From positions 1 through 64,000 of the forward strand of contig CAZFEK010000020.1 of the NCBI GenBank assembly GCA_964517465.1: 64,000 bases of DNA. Direction: 5' to 3'. Below, one piece after another: positions 1-7,878 of this stretch. Every line of letters begins with the position of its first letter. Within the stretch, counting starts at the first letter, position 1. The notes beneath the pieces were generated by a model. It ran no database searches, was not told the origin of the DNA, and saw only the letters and a list, made by a program, of their open reading frames with translations. A program made the translations under genes and the position numbers. Source of the DNA: JACPUX01 sp964517465. Lineage in GTDB: Bacteria; Pseudomonadota; Gammaproteobacteria; Burkholderiales; Casimicrobiaceae.

Positions 1-2
1 CC

Positions 3-485
3 ACTGGCTCGTATATGCCGGACATTGGTGGCTCTATTATGGCGGTCAATGACACAACGGGCACCTCCTACGCCTTTGAAACCACTTTGGGCGGTCATTC
101 GGTACCGAAAAAGATCCTTGCCGCCACGCGCTCGCACGATGTGTTGATCTGGTTCTGCGGCCTGGCGTCGCCCGAACAGCACATCGCGCGCGTGCGCGCC
201 CGCGTCGCGGCCGGCGGCCATGACATCCCCGAGGCGAAAATTCGAGAGCGTTATGTGCATGCGCAAGGCAACCTGATCGGATTGATGCCGCAGGTCGCGC
301 AGGTGCAGGTCTACGACAACAGTGCCGACGCGGCGCCCGGCAAAGCCGTGCCGGACCCGGTGTTGGTGTTGGAAATGGCCAAGGGCAAACTCTTGTGGCC
401 GGACCCCAAGGACAGTGCCGCGCTGCGTGCGGCGCCAGAATGGGCCAAGGCGCTACTTGAAGCGGCGCTGGCGATGCGAAGGTGA
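3..485 (+). CDS. Zeta-toxin-like P-loop kinase, C-terminal part (5' truncated by window edge)
   Basis: The frame is open back to the first base, so the N-terminal half with the Walker A loop lies outside the window. What remains matches the C-terminal half of zeta-toxin/COG4185-type kinases: an AFETTLGG segment, a hydrophobic strand (LIWFCGLASPEQHIARVRARV), a conserved arginine run (IPEAKIRERY) and VYDNSADA. Known family members phosphorylate UDP-GlcNAc sugars or other small substrates; the substrate here is unknown. The ATG at 15 lies inside the conserved region and is unlikely to be the true start. The stop overlaps a possible 46-codon gene (482-622). No epsilon antitoxin is visible, but it could lie upstream. 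Confidence 0.7.
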   Translation, partial: TGSYMPDIGGSIMAVNDTTGTSYAFETTLGGHSVPKKILAATRSHDVLIWFCGLASPEQHIARVRARVAAGGHDIPEAKIRERYVHAQGNLIGLMPQVAQVQVYDNSADAAPGKAVPDPVLVLEMAKGKLLWPDPKDSAALRAAPEWAKALLEAALAMRR

Positions 486-622
486 ACACGATTGTCGCTC
501 CCGCCCGGTTCCAGGAAGGAGAGAACATCCGTCTCGCCGAAGCGTTCGCGGTGGTTTTGATGCTCGATGCCTGCGGTCAACGCTTCGATACGCTGAAGTC
601 GCAAACCGCCACAGCTACTTGA
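482..622 (+). CDS. Small hypothetical protein overlapping the zeta-like kinase
   Basis: A 46-residue frame opens with GTG at 482 inside the stop codon of the kinase gene (GTGA overlap). That arrangement is typical of translational coupling. The product is mildly acidic (RFQEGENIRLAEAF, VVLMLDACGQRFDTL) and has no signal peptide or membrane segment. Its position directly behind a zeta-like kinase fits an antitoxin or accessory peptide, but no recognised fold supports that. It could be a chance frame. Confidence 0.35.
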   Translation: MNTIVAPARFQEGENIRLAEAFAVVLMLDACGQRFDTLKSQTATAT

Positions 623-731
623 TCATGTGCCCGGGGGTCCGTGCGTTAGCCCCTCGGCTAGGGGTGGGCTAGGCGCATCCTTTGGCACAATAGGCGAACC
701 ACAGCCAGCGGGCGGGAAACGACCGCTTCCC

Positions 732-750
732 TGCGACGCGCACTGTCGCA
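732..750. promoter_or_regulatory. Dyad site 1 (TGCGACG-N5-TGTCGCA)
   Basis: Two 7-bp arms matching in 6 of 7 positions, separated by 5 bp, lie 90 bp upstream of the membrane protein/FtsZ-like pair. The same dyad with the same 5-bp spacer recurs at 2711, 6892 and 7708. The fixed spacing and intergenic placement suggest a shared operator; the regulator is unknown. Confidence 0.55.
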
Positions 751-840
751 TGCATCATTCATCATCGAGGTGCCGCCTGCTACGCGGCAACGCAATGGCA
801 ATCCAATCTTGGATGAAGGCGCTGACTGGAGGATGTGAAT

Positions 841-1404
841 GTGAAGCCGTTTTTGAATTGCTCCTATGTCGCTTGCACGATGGCGCTGACTCTCGCCTCC
901 GCGGGAGCGCGCGGCGCAGTGGAGGCGGGTCAAATATCATCGGCCGAATGGTTCATCCTGGGCTGGCTGAGCATGGTCTCGATGGGAATCGTGCTCGGCC
1001 TACGTGAACGCGTCGTCGTTTTTCGTGACCCAGCGGATTACGGCTGGGTGCTTGCAGTTGCTGCGTTTTTGCTGGGTGCGCTCGTCTTCTCAAATACTCG
1101 CTTGCCGCTATTGTTTTGCCTTGGAAGTGCGGGGGTTGCGCTGCTCGTTCTTACGCTGCGCACGTGGGGCGACAACTCGTCGCCGTGGCGCTTCGCCATT
1201 GCGCTGGTGACAAAACTCACACTTGCGGTATTCCTCATCGGCGCTCTGAAAGATGTGCTTGACCCGACGGGCGCGAGCGCACGCGAACGTGAGCGAAAGC
1301 GCCAAAGCGGTATGTTATGGCTGGTCGTGCTGGTGCCCCTGGTCTGGCGCTTGACCCGAGACAAGCCTTCGTTCGAAAATTTCATGCGCCGCTCATTGCC
1401 GTGA
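841..1404 (+). CDS. Multi-pass membrane protein, unknown family
   Basis: A 187-residue protein from GTG 841, chosen because GGAGG at 828-832 sits 8 bp upstream; a GTG at 835 is too close to that ribosome site. An N-terminal hydrophobic stretch (residues ~8-26) reads as a signal peptide or first helix. About five further hydrophobic helices follow: SSAEWFILGWLSMVSMGIVL, WVLAVAAFLLGALVF, LLFCLGSAGVALLVL, an IALVTKLTLAVFLIGAL segment and LWLVVLVPLVW. A charged loop (ASARERERKRQ) lies before the last helix. I recognise no family. It is followed 39 bp later by the Tat-FtsZ-like gene, so the two probably form an operon under dyad site 1. Confidence 0.65.
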   Translation: MKPFLNCSYVACTMALTLASAGARGAVEAGQISSAEWFILGWLSMVSMGIVLGLRERVVVFRDPADYGWVLAVAAFLLGALVFSNTRLPLLFCLGSAGVALLVLTLRTWGDNSSPWRFAIALVTKLTLAVFLIGALKDVLDPTGASARERERKRQSGMLWLVVLVPLVWRLTRDKPSFENFMRRSLP

Positions 1405-1443
1405 GTACCGGCGCTATGCCTGTCGGTGAAAGGAGGGCTCTCC

Positions 1444-2226
1444 GTGGACCAATCCCATGATCTCCCATTGTGCCGGGAAGCCAGCATTTTAGCCAATCGG
1501 GGCGCACAAAGCCTGGAGGAAGCTTCCCTTCTCGATACTGCCGTATCGCGCCGGGGTCTTCTCCGGGCCGCTGTTTGCGCCAGTGCCATCGGCGCATTCC
1601 CTTGGCTGGCCCATGCCGAATCGCGTGTGCACAAGGCCGGCGCGGGCGTTACGCTGTTTGGTCTCGGTGGCGCCGGCAGCAACATCATGGAACGCTACCT
1701 TGCGGAACCCGGTGTGCCGCCTGTGCGAACGGTTTGCATCAATACGGACCGTGATTCGCTGGCTCGCCGCTACGCCGACAAAAAGCTGCTTGTCGACTTA
1801 GACGCTTGCCCGGAATCAATGCCCTATGCGACGCGCGTCTCGCAAGTGATTACGGAAAACGAGAACGAACTGGAAGCGCTGGTCAGTGAAAGCGAGTATG
1901 TGCTTGTCTGCGCCGGCCTGGGGGGGCGTACCGGGGTGCACCTGGCACTGCGACTGACGTGGCTCGCGCAATTGCGCAACATCCCTGCTGGCGCAGTGGT
2001 GGCGCTACTCTTCGACTTTGAACGTACATGTGCCGTCCGTTCTGCTGCCACCGCCCTGTACATGTTGCGTAGTTGTACACCGATGGTGCTAACGGTGTCC
2101 TTAGGGGTGATTGCTCAACGAATGGGGATGGATGCGACGCTGGAGGATGCCTTGGAGGGCGCAAACAGCGGACTTGTTAAGATGGCCGCCAGATTGATCT
2201 CGGGATATACGGATCTGCGCGCGTAA
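1444..2226 (+). CDS. Tat-signal FtsZ/tubulin-like GTPase-domain protein
   Basis: A 260-residue protein from GTG 1444, where GGAGG at 1432-1436 gives good spacing; an in-frame GTG at 1426 lacks a site. Residues 35-41 (SRRGLLR) followed by a hydrophobic stretch ending AHA at 58 form a plausible twin-arginine signal. From residue ~69 the protein follows the FtsZ nucleotide-binding domain: FGLGGAGSN (T1), CINTDRDSL (T2/T3), CAGLGGRTGVHLA in place of the tubulin signature GGGTGTG, and FDFERTCAVRSA resembling PFxFEG. It ends right after the helix-7-like LEDALEGANSGLVKMAARLI. It therefore lacks the T7 catalytic loop and the whole C-terminal domain. A typical FtsZ is cytoplasmic and ~380 residues, so this is a divergent family. 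Its function is unknown. Confidence 0.7.
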   Translation: MDQSHDLPLCREASILANRGAQSLEEASLLDTAVSRRGLLRAAVCASAIGAFPWLAHAESRVHKAGAGVTLFGLGGAGSNIMERYLAEPGVPPVRTVCINTDRDSLARRYADKKLLVDLDACPESMPYATRVSQVITENENELEALVSESEYVLVCAGLGGRTGVHLALRLTWLAQLRNIPAGAVVALLFDFERTCAVRSAATALYMLRSCTPMVLTVSLGVIAQRMGMDATLEDALEGANSGLVKMAARLISGYTDLRA

Positions 2227-2308
2227 CGCGCGGTTCCAGAAATATGCACGTACCCCAGCGACGGCAGCACAAGTTGGTATCAGAGGAAAGCAAGCAAGGA
2301 GAGTCGAA

Positions 2309-2695
2309 ATGCCAATTCTGGAAGACGATGTGAAAGAAGCAATGGGGAACTGGATGCACGGGAATCAGTACACCGAGGTAGTTGTGCGCCGAGGAAACGC
2401 AGCCGGTTTCGATGTCGAAGGTGTAGATCCCCATAAGCGACGGCTTATAGTAGAGTGCAATGGAGAAGCGGCAAACGGCGACCAGCATCGGCGCTCGTGG
2501 GATAATTGTGCGACCGCTATGTTCAAAGCGATTATGTGGAAGGCGAGCCCAGATCCGGCAAATGACCTTATCGGCGTCGCGTTTCCAGATACCCCGGAAT
2601 ACCATAACAGGATCGATATCCTAAGCCCCTTCTGCGAACGAGAAGACATTAGAGTATTTTGGGTGGAAGAAAGCGGAGTCGTCAGTCACTGGTAA
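2309..2695 (+). CDS. Small hypothetical protein, possible PD-(D/E)XK-like fold
   Basis: A 128-residue soluble protein starting at ATG 2309 behind a good ribosome site (GGAGAG). The core FDVEGVDPHKRRLIVECNGE resembles the D...ExK hairpin of restriction-endonuclease-like domains, with Asn where Lys is usual. A helix with HRRSWDNCATAMFKAI follows, then a strand and a C-terminal IRVFWVEESGVV. The lysine change means activity is uncertain, and the fold assignment is an inference from pattern only. It sits 82 bp after the FtsZ-like gene and may share its transcript. Confidence 0.5.
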   Translation: MPILEDDVKEAMGNWMHGNQYTEVVVRRGNAAGFDVEGVDPHKRRLIVECNGEAANGDQHRRSWDNCATAMFKAIMWKASPDPANDLIGVAFPDTPEYHNRIDILSPFCEREDIRVFWVEESGVVSHW

Positions 2696-2710
2696 GTGTT
2701 TCTGCGCTGT

Positions 2711-2729
2711 AGCGACATAATCTGTCGCA
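2711..2729. promoter_or_regulatory. Dyad site 2 (AGCGACA-N5-TGTCGCA)
   Basis: The second copy of the 19-bp dyad ends 49 bp before the AAA+ ATPase start. A TACAAT hexamer lies about 10 bp downstream at 2739-2744 and could be a -10 element, which would place the dyad over the core promoter. The same dyad occurs at 732, 6892 and 7708. Confidence 0.55.
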
Positions 2730-2778
2730 CGCATTCCCTACAATCGGCTCCCGAACGTCTGCCTATTCTGGTGCCGCC

Positions 2779-4959
2779 ATGCCTGCCGATCTCGATCCCG
2801 CCGCAAAACAACCTGTAACGGGAGATGCACTGCCACTGGCAGAGAAACCCGGTCTGCAGCGCACAGTCGAGCCTTGTCCGCGGACTTTGTTATGGGTCTA
2901 CCGTGTGCTCTTTGGCACCAATTCCGTCAAGTATATGACTCAGGAGGAGGAGTTCAGTGATCATGTTCTCGCTCGGGGGCTTGGTCTTGACGACGAAATC
3001 GACCGCAGCTCCGATCAGGGTCCTTTCAACCGTGATGCCATCTTTGCCCGCCTGCGCAGGGATTGGCAGCAGGCAGAGGCAAGAGCGACCGAAACCCCGG
3101 GGCACTCCAAGTTTGGTGAGCCAGTGAAGCGGCTTGCCACCCGCCTTGCGCTTGATCCGGTCGAGCAGGCCATTCTGGAATTTCGTCTGGCTGCAGATTA
3201 CGGCCTATTGAGGCGCATTGTTCTATTTGGAAGAACGCCCATGTTAGCTCCGAGTTGCATTCTGTCCTATGCTCTGGCGGTCGATGAGCAACGCATTCAA
3301 CAAGCTTTGGCACCAGAAGGAATGCTCTTCCGAAGCGGCCTACTTGAAGCTTGCGGGCGGAAGATAAACAATTTTCTGGATGACCTAAGCATCATCGACA
3401 GTCTGGCCGACCTGGCAAACAACGCCGATGACGACGCGCTCCGGGTTTTTCGCAGCCGCATCGCCTCCGCGCCGGAGCCCACTCTGAAGGCGCAGAACTA
3501 CCCGCAGCTTGCGCGCGAGATTGCCGTATTGAAGGCGTACCTCAACGTCGCACTGCGCGATCGCCGGCGCGGCGTCAACGTCTTACTCTATGGCGAACCG
3601 GGCAGCGGCAAGACCGAATTCGCCAGGATGATTGCGCGCGAGGCAGGGGGCGCTCTCTTTGAGGTGGCGGTAGTCACGCGCTGGGGCGCTCCGCTAGAAG
3701 GCATGCAGCGTCTACGAGCTTTTCGCCTTGCCCAGGCACTCCTGGAACGCGCCGGAGCACATTTGCTCTTTTTCGATGAAGTCGATGAAGTGTTTCGACC
3801 GGCAGACGCCTCGCCCGAAGATATGGGCAGGCGGAGCGACCTCAAGGGGCTATTCATCAACCAACTCGAAACCAATCCGGTTCCCGCGATTTGGGTCTGC
3901 AACAGTCTCTGGTCGATGGACCGCGCCCTGCGCCGTCGTTTTGATTTTGTGTTGCGCATGGATGCGCCACCCCGATGCGTGCGCCGTCAGGTGCTGGACA
4001 AAGAGCTCGCCGGTCTGGCCATTTCCGATGCCTGGAAAAATCGGCTCGCCGAGCACGAGCAGCTGGTGCCAGCACTCTTGGCCAAGGCCGCGAAAATAGC
4101 GCATGCGGCCCTGGCAGAGTGGCCGGGCGCGGAACTCGAAGCCGCTCTCAGCACCACCATCGGCAATTCGCTGCAAGCGCTCGGCTTGTCGCGCGAGCCG
4201 CGCGTGCAGGCAAGGTCGGTCACCACCTATCGACCCGAGGCGCTCAATTGCGATTGTGACATCGCCGGCCTTGCCAAGGCACTGCAACGGGAGCAAAGCG
4301 GACGTCTGTGCTTCTATGGCCCGCCAGGAACCGGCAAGATCGCCTTTGCCCAGCATCTTGCGCAGACCATGGATCGCCCATTGCTAGTGCGGCGGGCTTC
4401 CGACCTGCTGTCGAAGTGGGTGGGCGAAAACGAGCACAATATCGCGGCAATGTTTGCCGAGGCGCGCGGGGAGAAGGCGATCTTGCTGCTCGACGAAGCC
4501 GACAGCTTCCTGCGGCAACGCGGCAACGCGCAAGGTTCCTGGGAAGTAACGCTGGTCAACGAAATGCTCACGCAAATGGAACACTTCGAAGGCGTTTTCC
4601 TCGCCTCCACCAACCTGATCGAGCAATTCGACCTTGCCTCACTACGGCGTTTCGATTGCAAAATCCGCTTCGACTATCTTCGGCCGGAGCAGGCCTGGCT
4701 GCTCTTTCAGGATACTGCCAGGACGCTCGGTTTCGACCGGATTGCCGCGGTCATGGACAGGGTACTGCGACTGGGGCCGCTCACCCCGGGTGATTTTGCC
4801 GTCGTTATTCGCCAGGCACGTTTGCGCCCCGTGAACGACCCCTTGGACCTTCTCGGCCGCCTGCGCGCGGAGCAGGCGTCGCGCCCCGACGTGCGGCGCG
4901 CCACCATCGGCTTTCTGAGCGGTGCTCAGGAAACGTCATGGGCGGCGCCGCCTCGATGA
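2779..4959 (+). CDS. Tandem-domain AAA+ ATPase
   Basis: A 726-residue protein with two AAA+ modules after a ~230-residue N-terminal region of unknown fold. Module 1 has Walker A GEPGSGKT (residue ~272) and Walker B LLFFDEVDEVF (~329). Module 2 has GPPGTGKI (~514), a pore-loop-like segment LLSKWVGENEHNI and Walker B LLLLDEADSF (~568), with sensor/arginine segments LRRRFD and LRRFD. The two-module layout recalls CDC48/ClpA-class remodellers, but it is not a known Cdc48. The second P-loop ends in Ile instead of Thr/Ser, so Mg-ATP hydrolysis there may be impaired. Dyad site 2 lies just upstream. The start has only a weak ribosome site, so a slightly later start is possible. Confidence 0.85.
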   Translation: MPADLDPAAKQPVTGDALPLAEKPGLQRTVEPCPRTLLWVYRVLFGTNSVKYMTQEEEFSDHVLARGLGLDDEIDRSSDQGPFNRDAIFARLRRDWQQAEARATETPGHSKFGEPVKRLATRLALDPVEQAILEFRLAADYGLLRRIVLFGRTPMLAPSCILSYALAVDEQRIQQALAPEGMLFRSGLLEACGRKINNFLDDLSIIDSLADLANNADDDALRVFRSRIASAPEPTLKAQNYPQLAREIAVLKAYLNVALRDRRRGVNVLLYGEPGSGKTEFARMIAREAGGALFEVAVVTRWGAPLEGMQRLRAFRLAQALLERAGAHLLFFDEVDEVFRPADASPEDMGRRSDLKGLFINQLETNPVPAIWVCNSLWSMDRALRRRFDFVLRMDAPPRCVRRQVLDKELAGLAISDAWKNRLAEHEQLVPALLAKAAKIAHAALAEWPGAELEAALSTTIGNSLQALGLSREPRVQARSVTTYRPEALNCDCDIAGLAKALQREQSGRLCFYGPPGTGKIAFAQHLAQTMDRPLLVRRASDLLSKWVGENEHNIAAMFAEARGEKAILLLDEADSFLRQRGNAQGSWEVTLVNEMLTQMEHFEGVFLASTNLIEQFDLASLRRFDCKIRFDYLRPEQAWLLFQDTARTLGFDRIAAVMDRVLRLGPLTPGDFAVVIRQARLRPVNDPLDLLGRLRAEQASRPDVRRATIGFLSGAQETSWAAPPR

Positions 4960-5260
4960 ATCGTGTTGCGCTCTTTTCCTCCTAGCTGATGTTAACCGGA
5001 CAATGGTGTGGGCCTGACGGTCGCTCCATCACGGTTCAACTCCTCCTCGATTGGGGACGCGACCGCTCGCAGCGGAGGGGCCGGCGGAGCGCCCGCGAGC
5101 GGGATGCAGCCGTCGGAGCTTCGCAGCGCGGTCGGTTTCGCCGCCTCCGAGGTCGCCCCTTGGGCTGCGCCCAAGGCACTGCTCCGCCCTCCGGCGGCGG
5201 GGATGGGGGTGAACACCCAGAAGAACCCAAAATGCCAAAACCCGCATACTCGAGGTCACC
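4960..5260. other. GC-rich intergenic stretch with hairpins
   Basis: There is no supported gene in these 301 bases. A perfect 8-bp hairpin with 3-nt loop lies at 5158-5176 (CCTTGGGC/GCCCAAGG), followed closely by CCGCC/GGCGG and GGGTG/CACCC stems before 5220. No U-tract follows them, so they are not a classic terminator. They could be a structured leader of the 5261 gene or a remnant repeat. Confidence 0.4.
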
Positions 5261-6058
5261 ATGACGCCACGCGAATATCTGCGCGAGAATCTCGAGGCAA
5301 TGCCTGACTGGCTTGCCCAATTCACAAATCGAGACAACTTTCCGCGCGCAGCATTCTTTGGCTCACGCGTCGTCTATTACCCGGGTTCTGGAACAGACGG
5401 CCACGCGGTCAAACTCTTCGGCTCGGCGCATGCCGCGCATTGCTTCGTCTATGTGGACTACGGCCGCACGCCGGAGGAACTGGAGAATGCCCTGGACCAT
5501 CCGGAACACGGGTTTCTCGGCTACCACCGGTTCGCACGCGTGGTATTGCGCGAAAGCGATCTCGTTCCGAATGGCTGGAGAAATCACGTCTCGCCCGGCG
5601 AGGCCAACATCGCCGCGGCAAGGAACTTTGCCAGCGTGGCGGACGCCCCGTTTGGTTTTCTGGAAGTGCTCGAAAGAAACCCGGATCTTGGCGAAGAACA
5701 TGGCGCGAAGCGGCTCGCCATTCTGTTTCTGGGCGCCGACGGCATCGCAAGCTACGACGCCCTATTCTGCCAGAGCCATGAACAGCGGCCACCGTTTGCG
5801 GTGGTATTGGTCGATCATGGTTTCGGTGGAAATTACGAGCGCTTTGGCCGCGATGGTCTGCTGGAAAGAATTGCGCAACGATGCAGAGTCTTCCCGGGTT
5901 TTCTCTTGGTTGCCGAGTACACGCAGGCGTGGGAAGGGTTCGAACGTGTTCCGGGGGGTGAGCGTGATCGGGGAGGGATGCATAATGAGCGGCGGTATCT
6001 TTACACGCGTCCCGCAAAATTGGCGGACAGCAAGCGCGGTCGGCTGGCTCTCCCATAG
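5261..6058 (+). CDS. Hypothetical protein, 265 residues
   Basis: A soluble protein with no recognised domain. The N-terminal part has a strand-loop segment RVVYYPGSGTDGHAVKLFG followed by HCFVYVDYG; the middle has LAILFLGADGIASYDALF and FAVVLVDHGFGGNYERFG, an alternating alpha/beta pattern. Its start ATG 5261 has a weak upstream site (GAGGTCACC). The C-terminus past residue ~230 is polar and rich in Arg. It follows the AAA+ gene in the same direction after a 301-bp gap. Confidence 0.6.
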   Translation: MTPREYLRENLEAMPDWLAQFTNRDNFPRAAFFGSRVVYYPGSGTDGHAVKLFGSAHAAHCFVYVDYGRTPEELENALDHPEHGFLGYHRFARVVLRESDLVPNGWRNHVSPGEANIAAARNFASVADAPFGFLEVLERNPDLGEEHGAKRLAILFLGADGIASYDALFCQSHEQRPPFAVVLVDHGFGGNYERFGRDGLLERIAQRCRVFPGFLLVAEYTQAWEGFERVPGGERDRGGMHNERRYLYTRPAKLADSKRGRLALP

Positions 6059-6170
6059 GGCCGCCTATGCGGAAGCGGGAGACGCAGATAAAGTATGTGG
6101 CGTACGAGGAGCAGATTTTTGCTCTCTGTAGCTTGAGTTAGCCCAATTGAATGAACAAGGAGGCGCAGAA

Positions 6171-6656
6171 GTGAATTACGAATCAGCCGTAGAATTGGTT
6201 CAAGGCCTTCAACAAAGACTTCCCAACGTGTTAGAAAACGCGCAAATAGCAAGACCCTTCGATAACCGTCCGGCAATTGGCAATTGGAACAACGAAAACA
6301 ACATTGGCAGGCCGGTTCATGGGGATGGTATTGGCAATCAAAGCGGCGTGTATCTTTTCTGTAACGGTAGGGGCGACATTCTATACATCGGCAAAGCAAC
6401 TACTGATAATCTCCACCAAAGGGTGTGGGATCACGTCCGGACGCCATTTCTTGGAGAGAACGGATGGCGCGAATTTCCCAACCATACTTTCGCAAGGAAC
6501 TGCCCAGAGGGGCAAGCTCTTGCCAGCGGCCAGGTATTTCTTCGGCTAATAGTTGTTTCCCCCCGCGAAGTTGTCTCCCTCATCGAGGTCTATCTGCAGA
6601 CGGTATGCGCGGTAAGGGAAGGCCGCCTTCCCGTCTTCAATAACCAGATTGGATGA
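6171..6656 (+). CDS. GIY-YIG nuclease-domain protein
   Basis: A 161-residue protein. GTG 6171 is chosen because AAGGAGG lies 7 bp upstream, whereas an in-frame TTG at 6147 has no site. The central GVYLFCNGRGDILYIGKA, followed by LHQRVWDHV, is a GIY-YIG hairpin with the conserved arginine. A glutamate (SLIEVYLQ) near residue ~143 fits the metal-binding position. Such domains cut DNA in repair, restriction or homing. No extra DNA-binding domain is visible, so the biological role is open. Confidence 0.75.
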   Translation: MNYESAVELVQGLQQRLPNVLENAQIARPFDNRPAIGNWNNENNIGRPVHGDGIGNQSGVYLFCNGRGDILYIGKATTDNLHQRVWDHVRTPFLGENGWREFPNHTFARNCPEGQALASGQVFLRLIVVSPREVVSLIEVYLQTVCAVREGRLPVFNNQIG

Positions 6657-6955
6657 TCAATGTGACGGGGGCGAGGTAGACACAGGGAGATCTTCTTCAC
6701 CTTCGAGCTCTCAGATTAGCTTTTTCGCCTGGGGCTTTGCGTTGCCGCCACAGGGCGGTACCGGGTGAGGACACAGCCATGCCACGTGATTGATGAACAT
6801 GCAGAGTGACGACTGCGCACCTGCCTGCTGCCGAACCCGCCAACCAGCTTCCCTGCGCTGACAGTATCACGAAGATTGGGACGCGGAATTCTGCGACATT
6901 GATTGTCGCACCCCCATGAGACCATGCTCATCCGATCAAACTTTCGGATATCGAC
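6657..6955. other. Intergenic stretch carrying dyad site 3
   Basis: About 300 bases without a supported gene. The only clear structure is the perfect dyad at 6892-6910 near its downstream end, annotated separately. Confidence 0.5.
6892..6910. promoter_or_regulatory. Dyad site 3 (TGCGACA-N5-TGTCGCA)
   Basis: This is the perfect 7+7 bp version of the repeated dyad. It ends 45 bp before the zinc-ribbon membrane protein start, a position suited to an operator or activator site. Confidence 0.6.
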
Positions 6956-7573
6956 ATGGCCTTCTGCATTCATTGTGGTGGTGAAGTGCTGCGCGGCGCC
7001 GGGTTCTGCGGCGCCTGCGGCAAACCGGCTGCGCAGCCGGCGGCAACCCAGCCTTCGCCCGCTGTAGCGCTCGCGGCGACCCAAACACCAGCACCAGCGC
7101 AACATCGTGACCTGGCAAACGAGGTGGCGTTGCGGGCCTTTGTCGGCCGGAACTATGACTACTACGCACGCAAGTGGCGCACTGGAGACCAGAGACGAAC
7201 GATAGCCACCTGGAACTGGATGGCCGGCTGCTTCACCATTTTCTGGTTGGCCTACCGCAAGATGTATCTCTATTGCGCGCTCTATATCATCGCGCTCAAC
7301 TTGGCCTACCTTCTGCAAGTGACCACCCAGACCGGCGTCGGGTTCTGGATGGCGCTGGCAATGGCGCTGATGGTGTGCTGGGGGCTCCTTAGCAACCAGC
7401 TTTATCGCAGCTATGCGCAAACGCAGGTTAGGCTGGTATTGACGCATACGCCGCCGCAGCAGGCACTGCGCGAACTCGAAGTGGCGGGTGGCACCAGCGG
7501 GTGGGCCGCTTCTGGCATGGGCTTGACGCACATGGTGCTGGCCGCGTTGATCAGCCTCCTGGCGTATGCGTAG
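6956..7573 (+). CDS. Zinc-ribbon DUF2628-type membrane protein
   Basis: A 205-residue protein. Residues 4-22 form a compact zinc ribbon with CxxC (CIHC) and CxxC (CGAC) pairs, followed by a Pro/Ala-rich linker to ~residue 50. The rest resembles DUF2628: NYDYYARKWR, a TWNWMAGCFTIFWLAYRKMY segment, then hydrophobic helices (LYIIALNLAYLL, FWMALAMALMVCWGLL) and a C-terminal helix. It is probably an inner-membrane protein with a cytosolic zinc ribbon. Proteins of this type are common but unassigned. Dyad site 3 lies immediately upstream. Confidence 0.75.
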   Translation: MAFCIHCGGEVLRGAGFCGACGKPAAQPAATQPSPAVALAATQTPAPAQHRDLANEVALRAFVGRNYDYYARKWRTGDQRRTIATWNWMAGCFTIFWLAYRKMYLYCALYIIALNLAYLLQVTTQTGVGFWMALAMALMVCWGLLSNQLYRSYAQTQVRLVLTHTPPQQALRELEVAGGTSGWAASGMGLTHMVLAALISLLAYA

Positions 7574-7707
7574 CGGGAGCGGTTTCGGGGAAAGATGAAC
7601 CGGGCTGATCGCGGCTGGTGTAGGCATGGTCGGCAGGCGTTCTCAGTCGAGCGGCGAGGCTGACCTGAAGGAGACGCGCAGGAAGAGAGCACTGCGCCCT
7701 AATAGCC

Positions 7708-7726
7708 AGCGACGCCCACTGTCGCA
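7708..7726. promoter_or_regulatory. Dyad site 4 (AGCGACG-N5-TGTCGCA)
   Basis: The fourth copy of the dyad, again with a 5-bp spacer, lies 152 bp before the proposed dnaB-like start in a segment with no other supported gene. Confidence 0.5.
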
Positions 7727-7878
7727 AGCCGATGCAAAAATGCTCTCCGGTTTTCATGATCTCCGGAGACAAACATGTCATTCTGTTTTGTGGGTTACGA
7801 TGCTCGCGGGCGCACGCTTGCAGTGGCTGTCGGTTTTTCGATCCCGAATGCCTTCGCCTGGCACCAAGAGGCCGTGCA

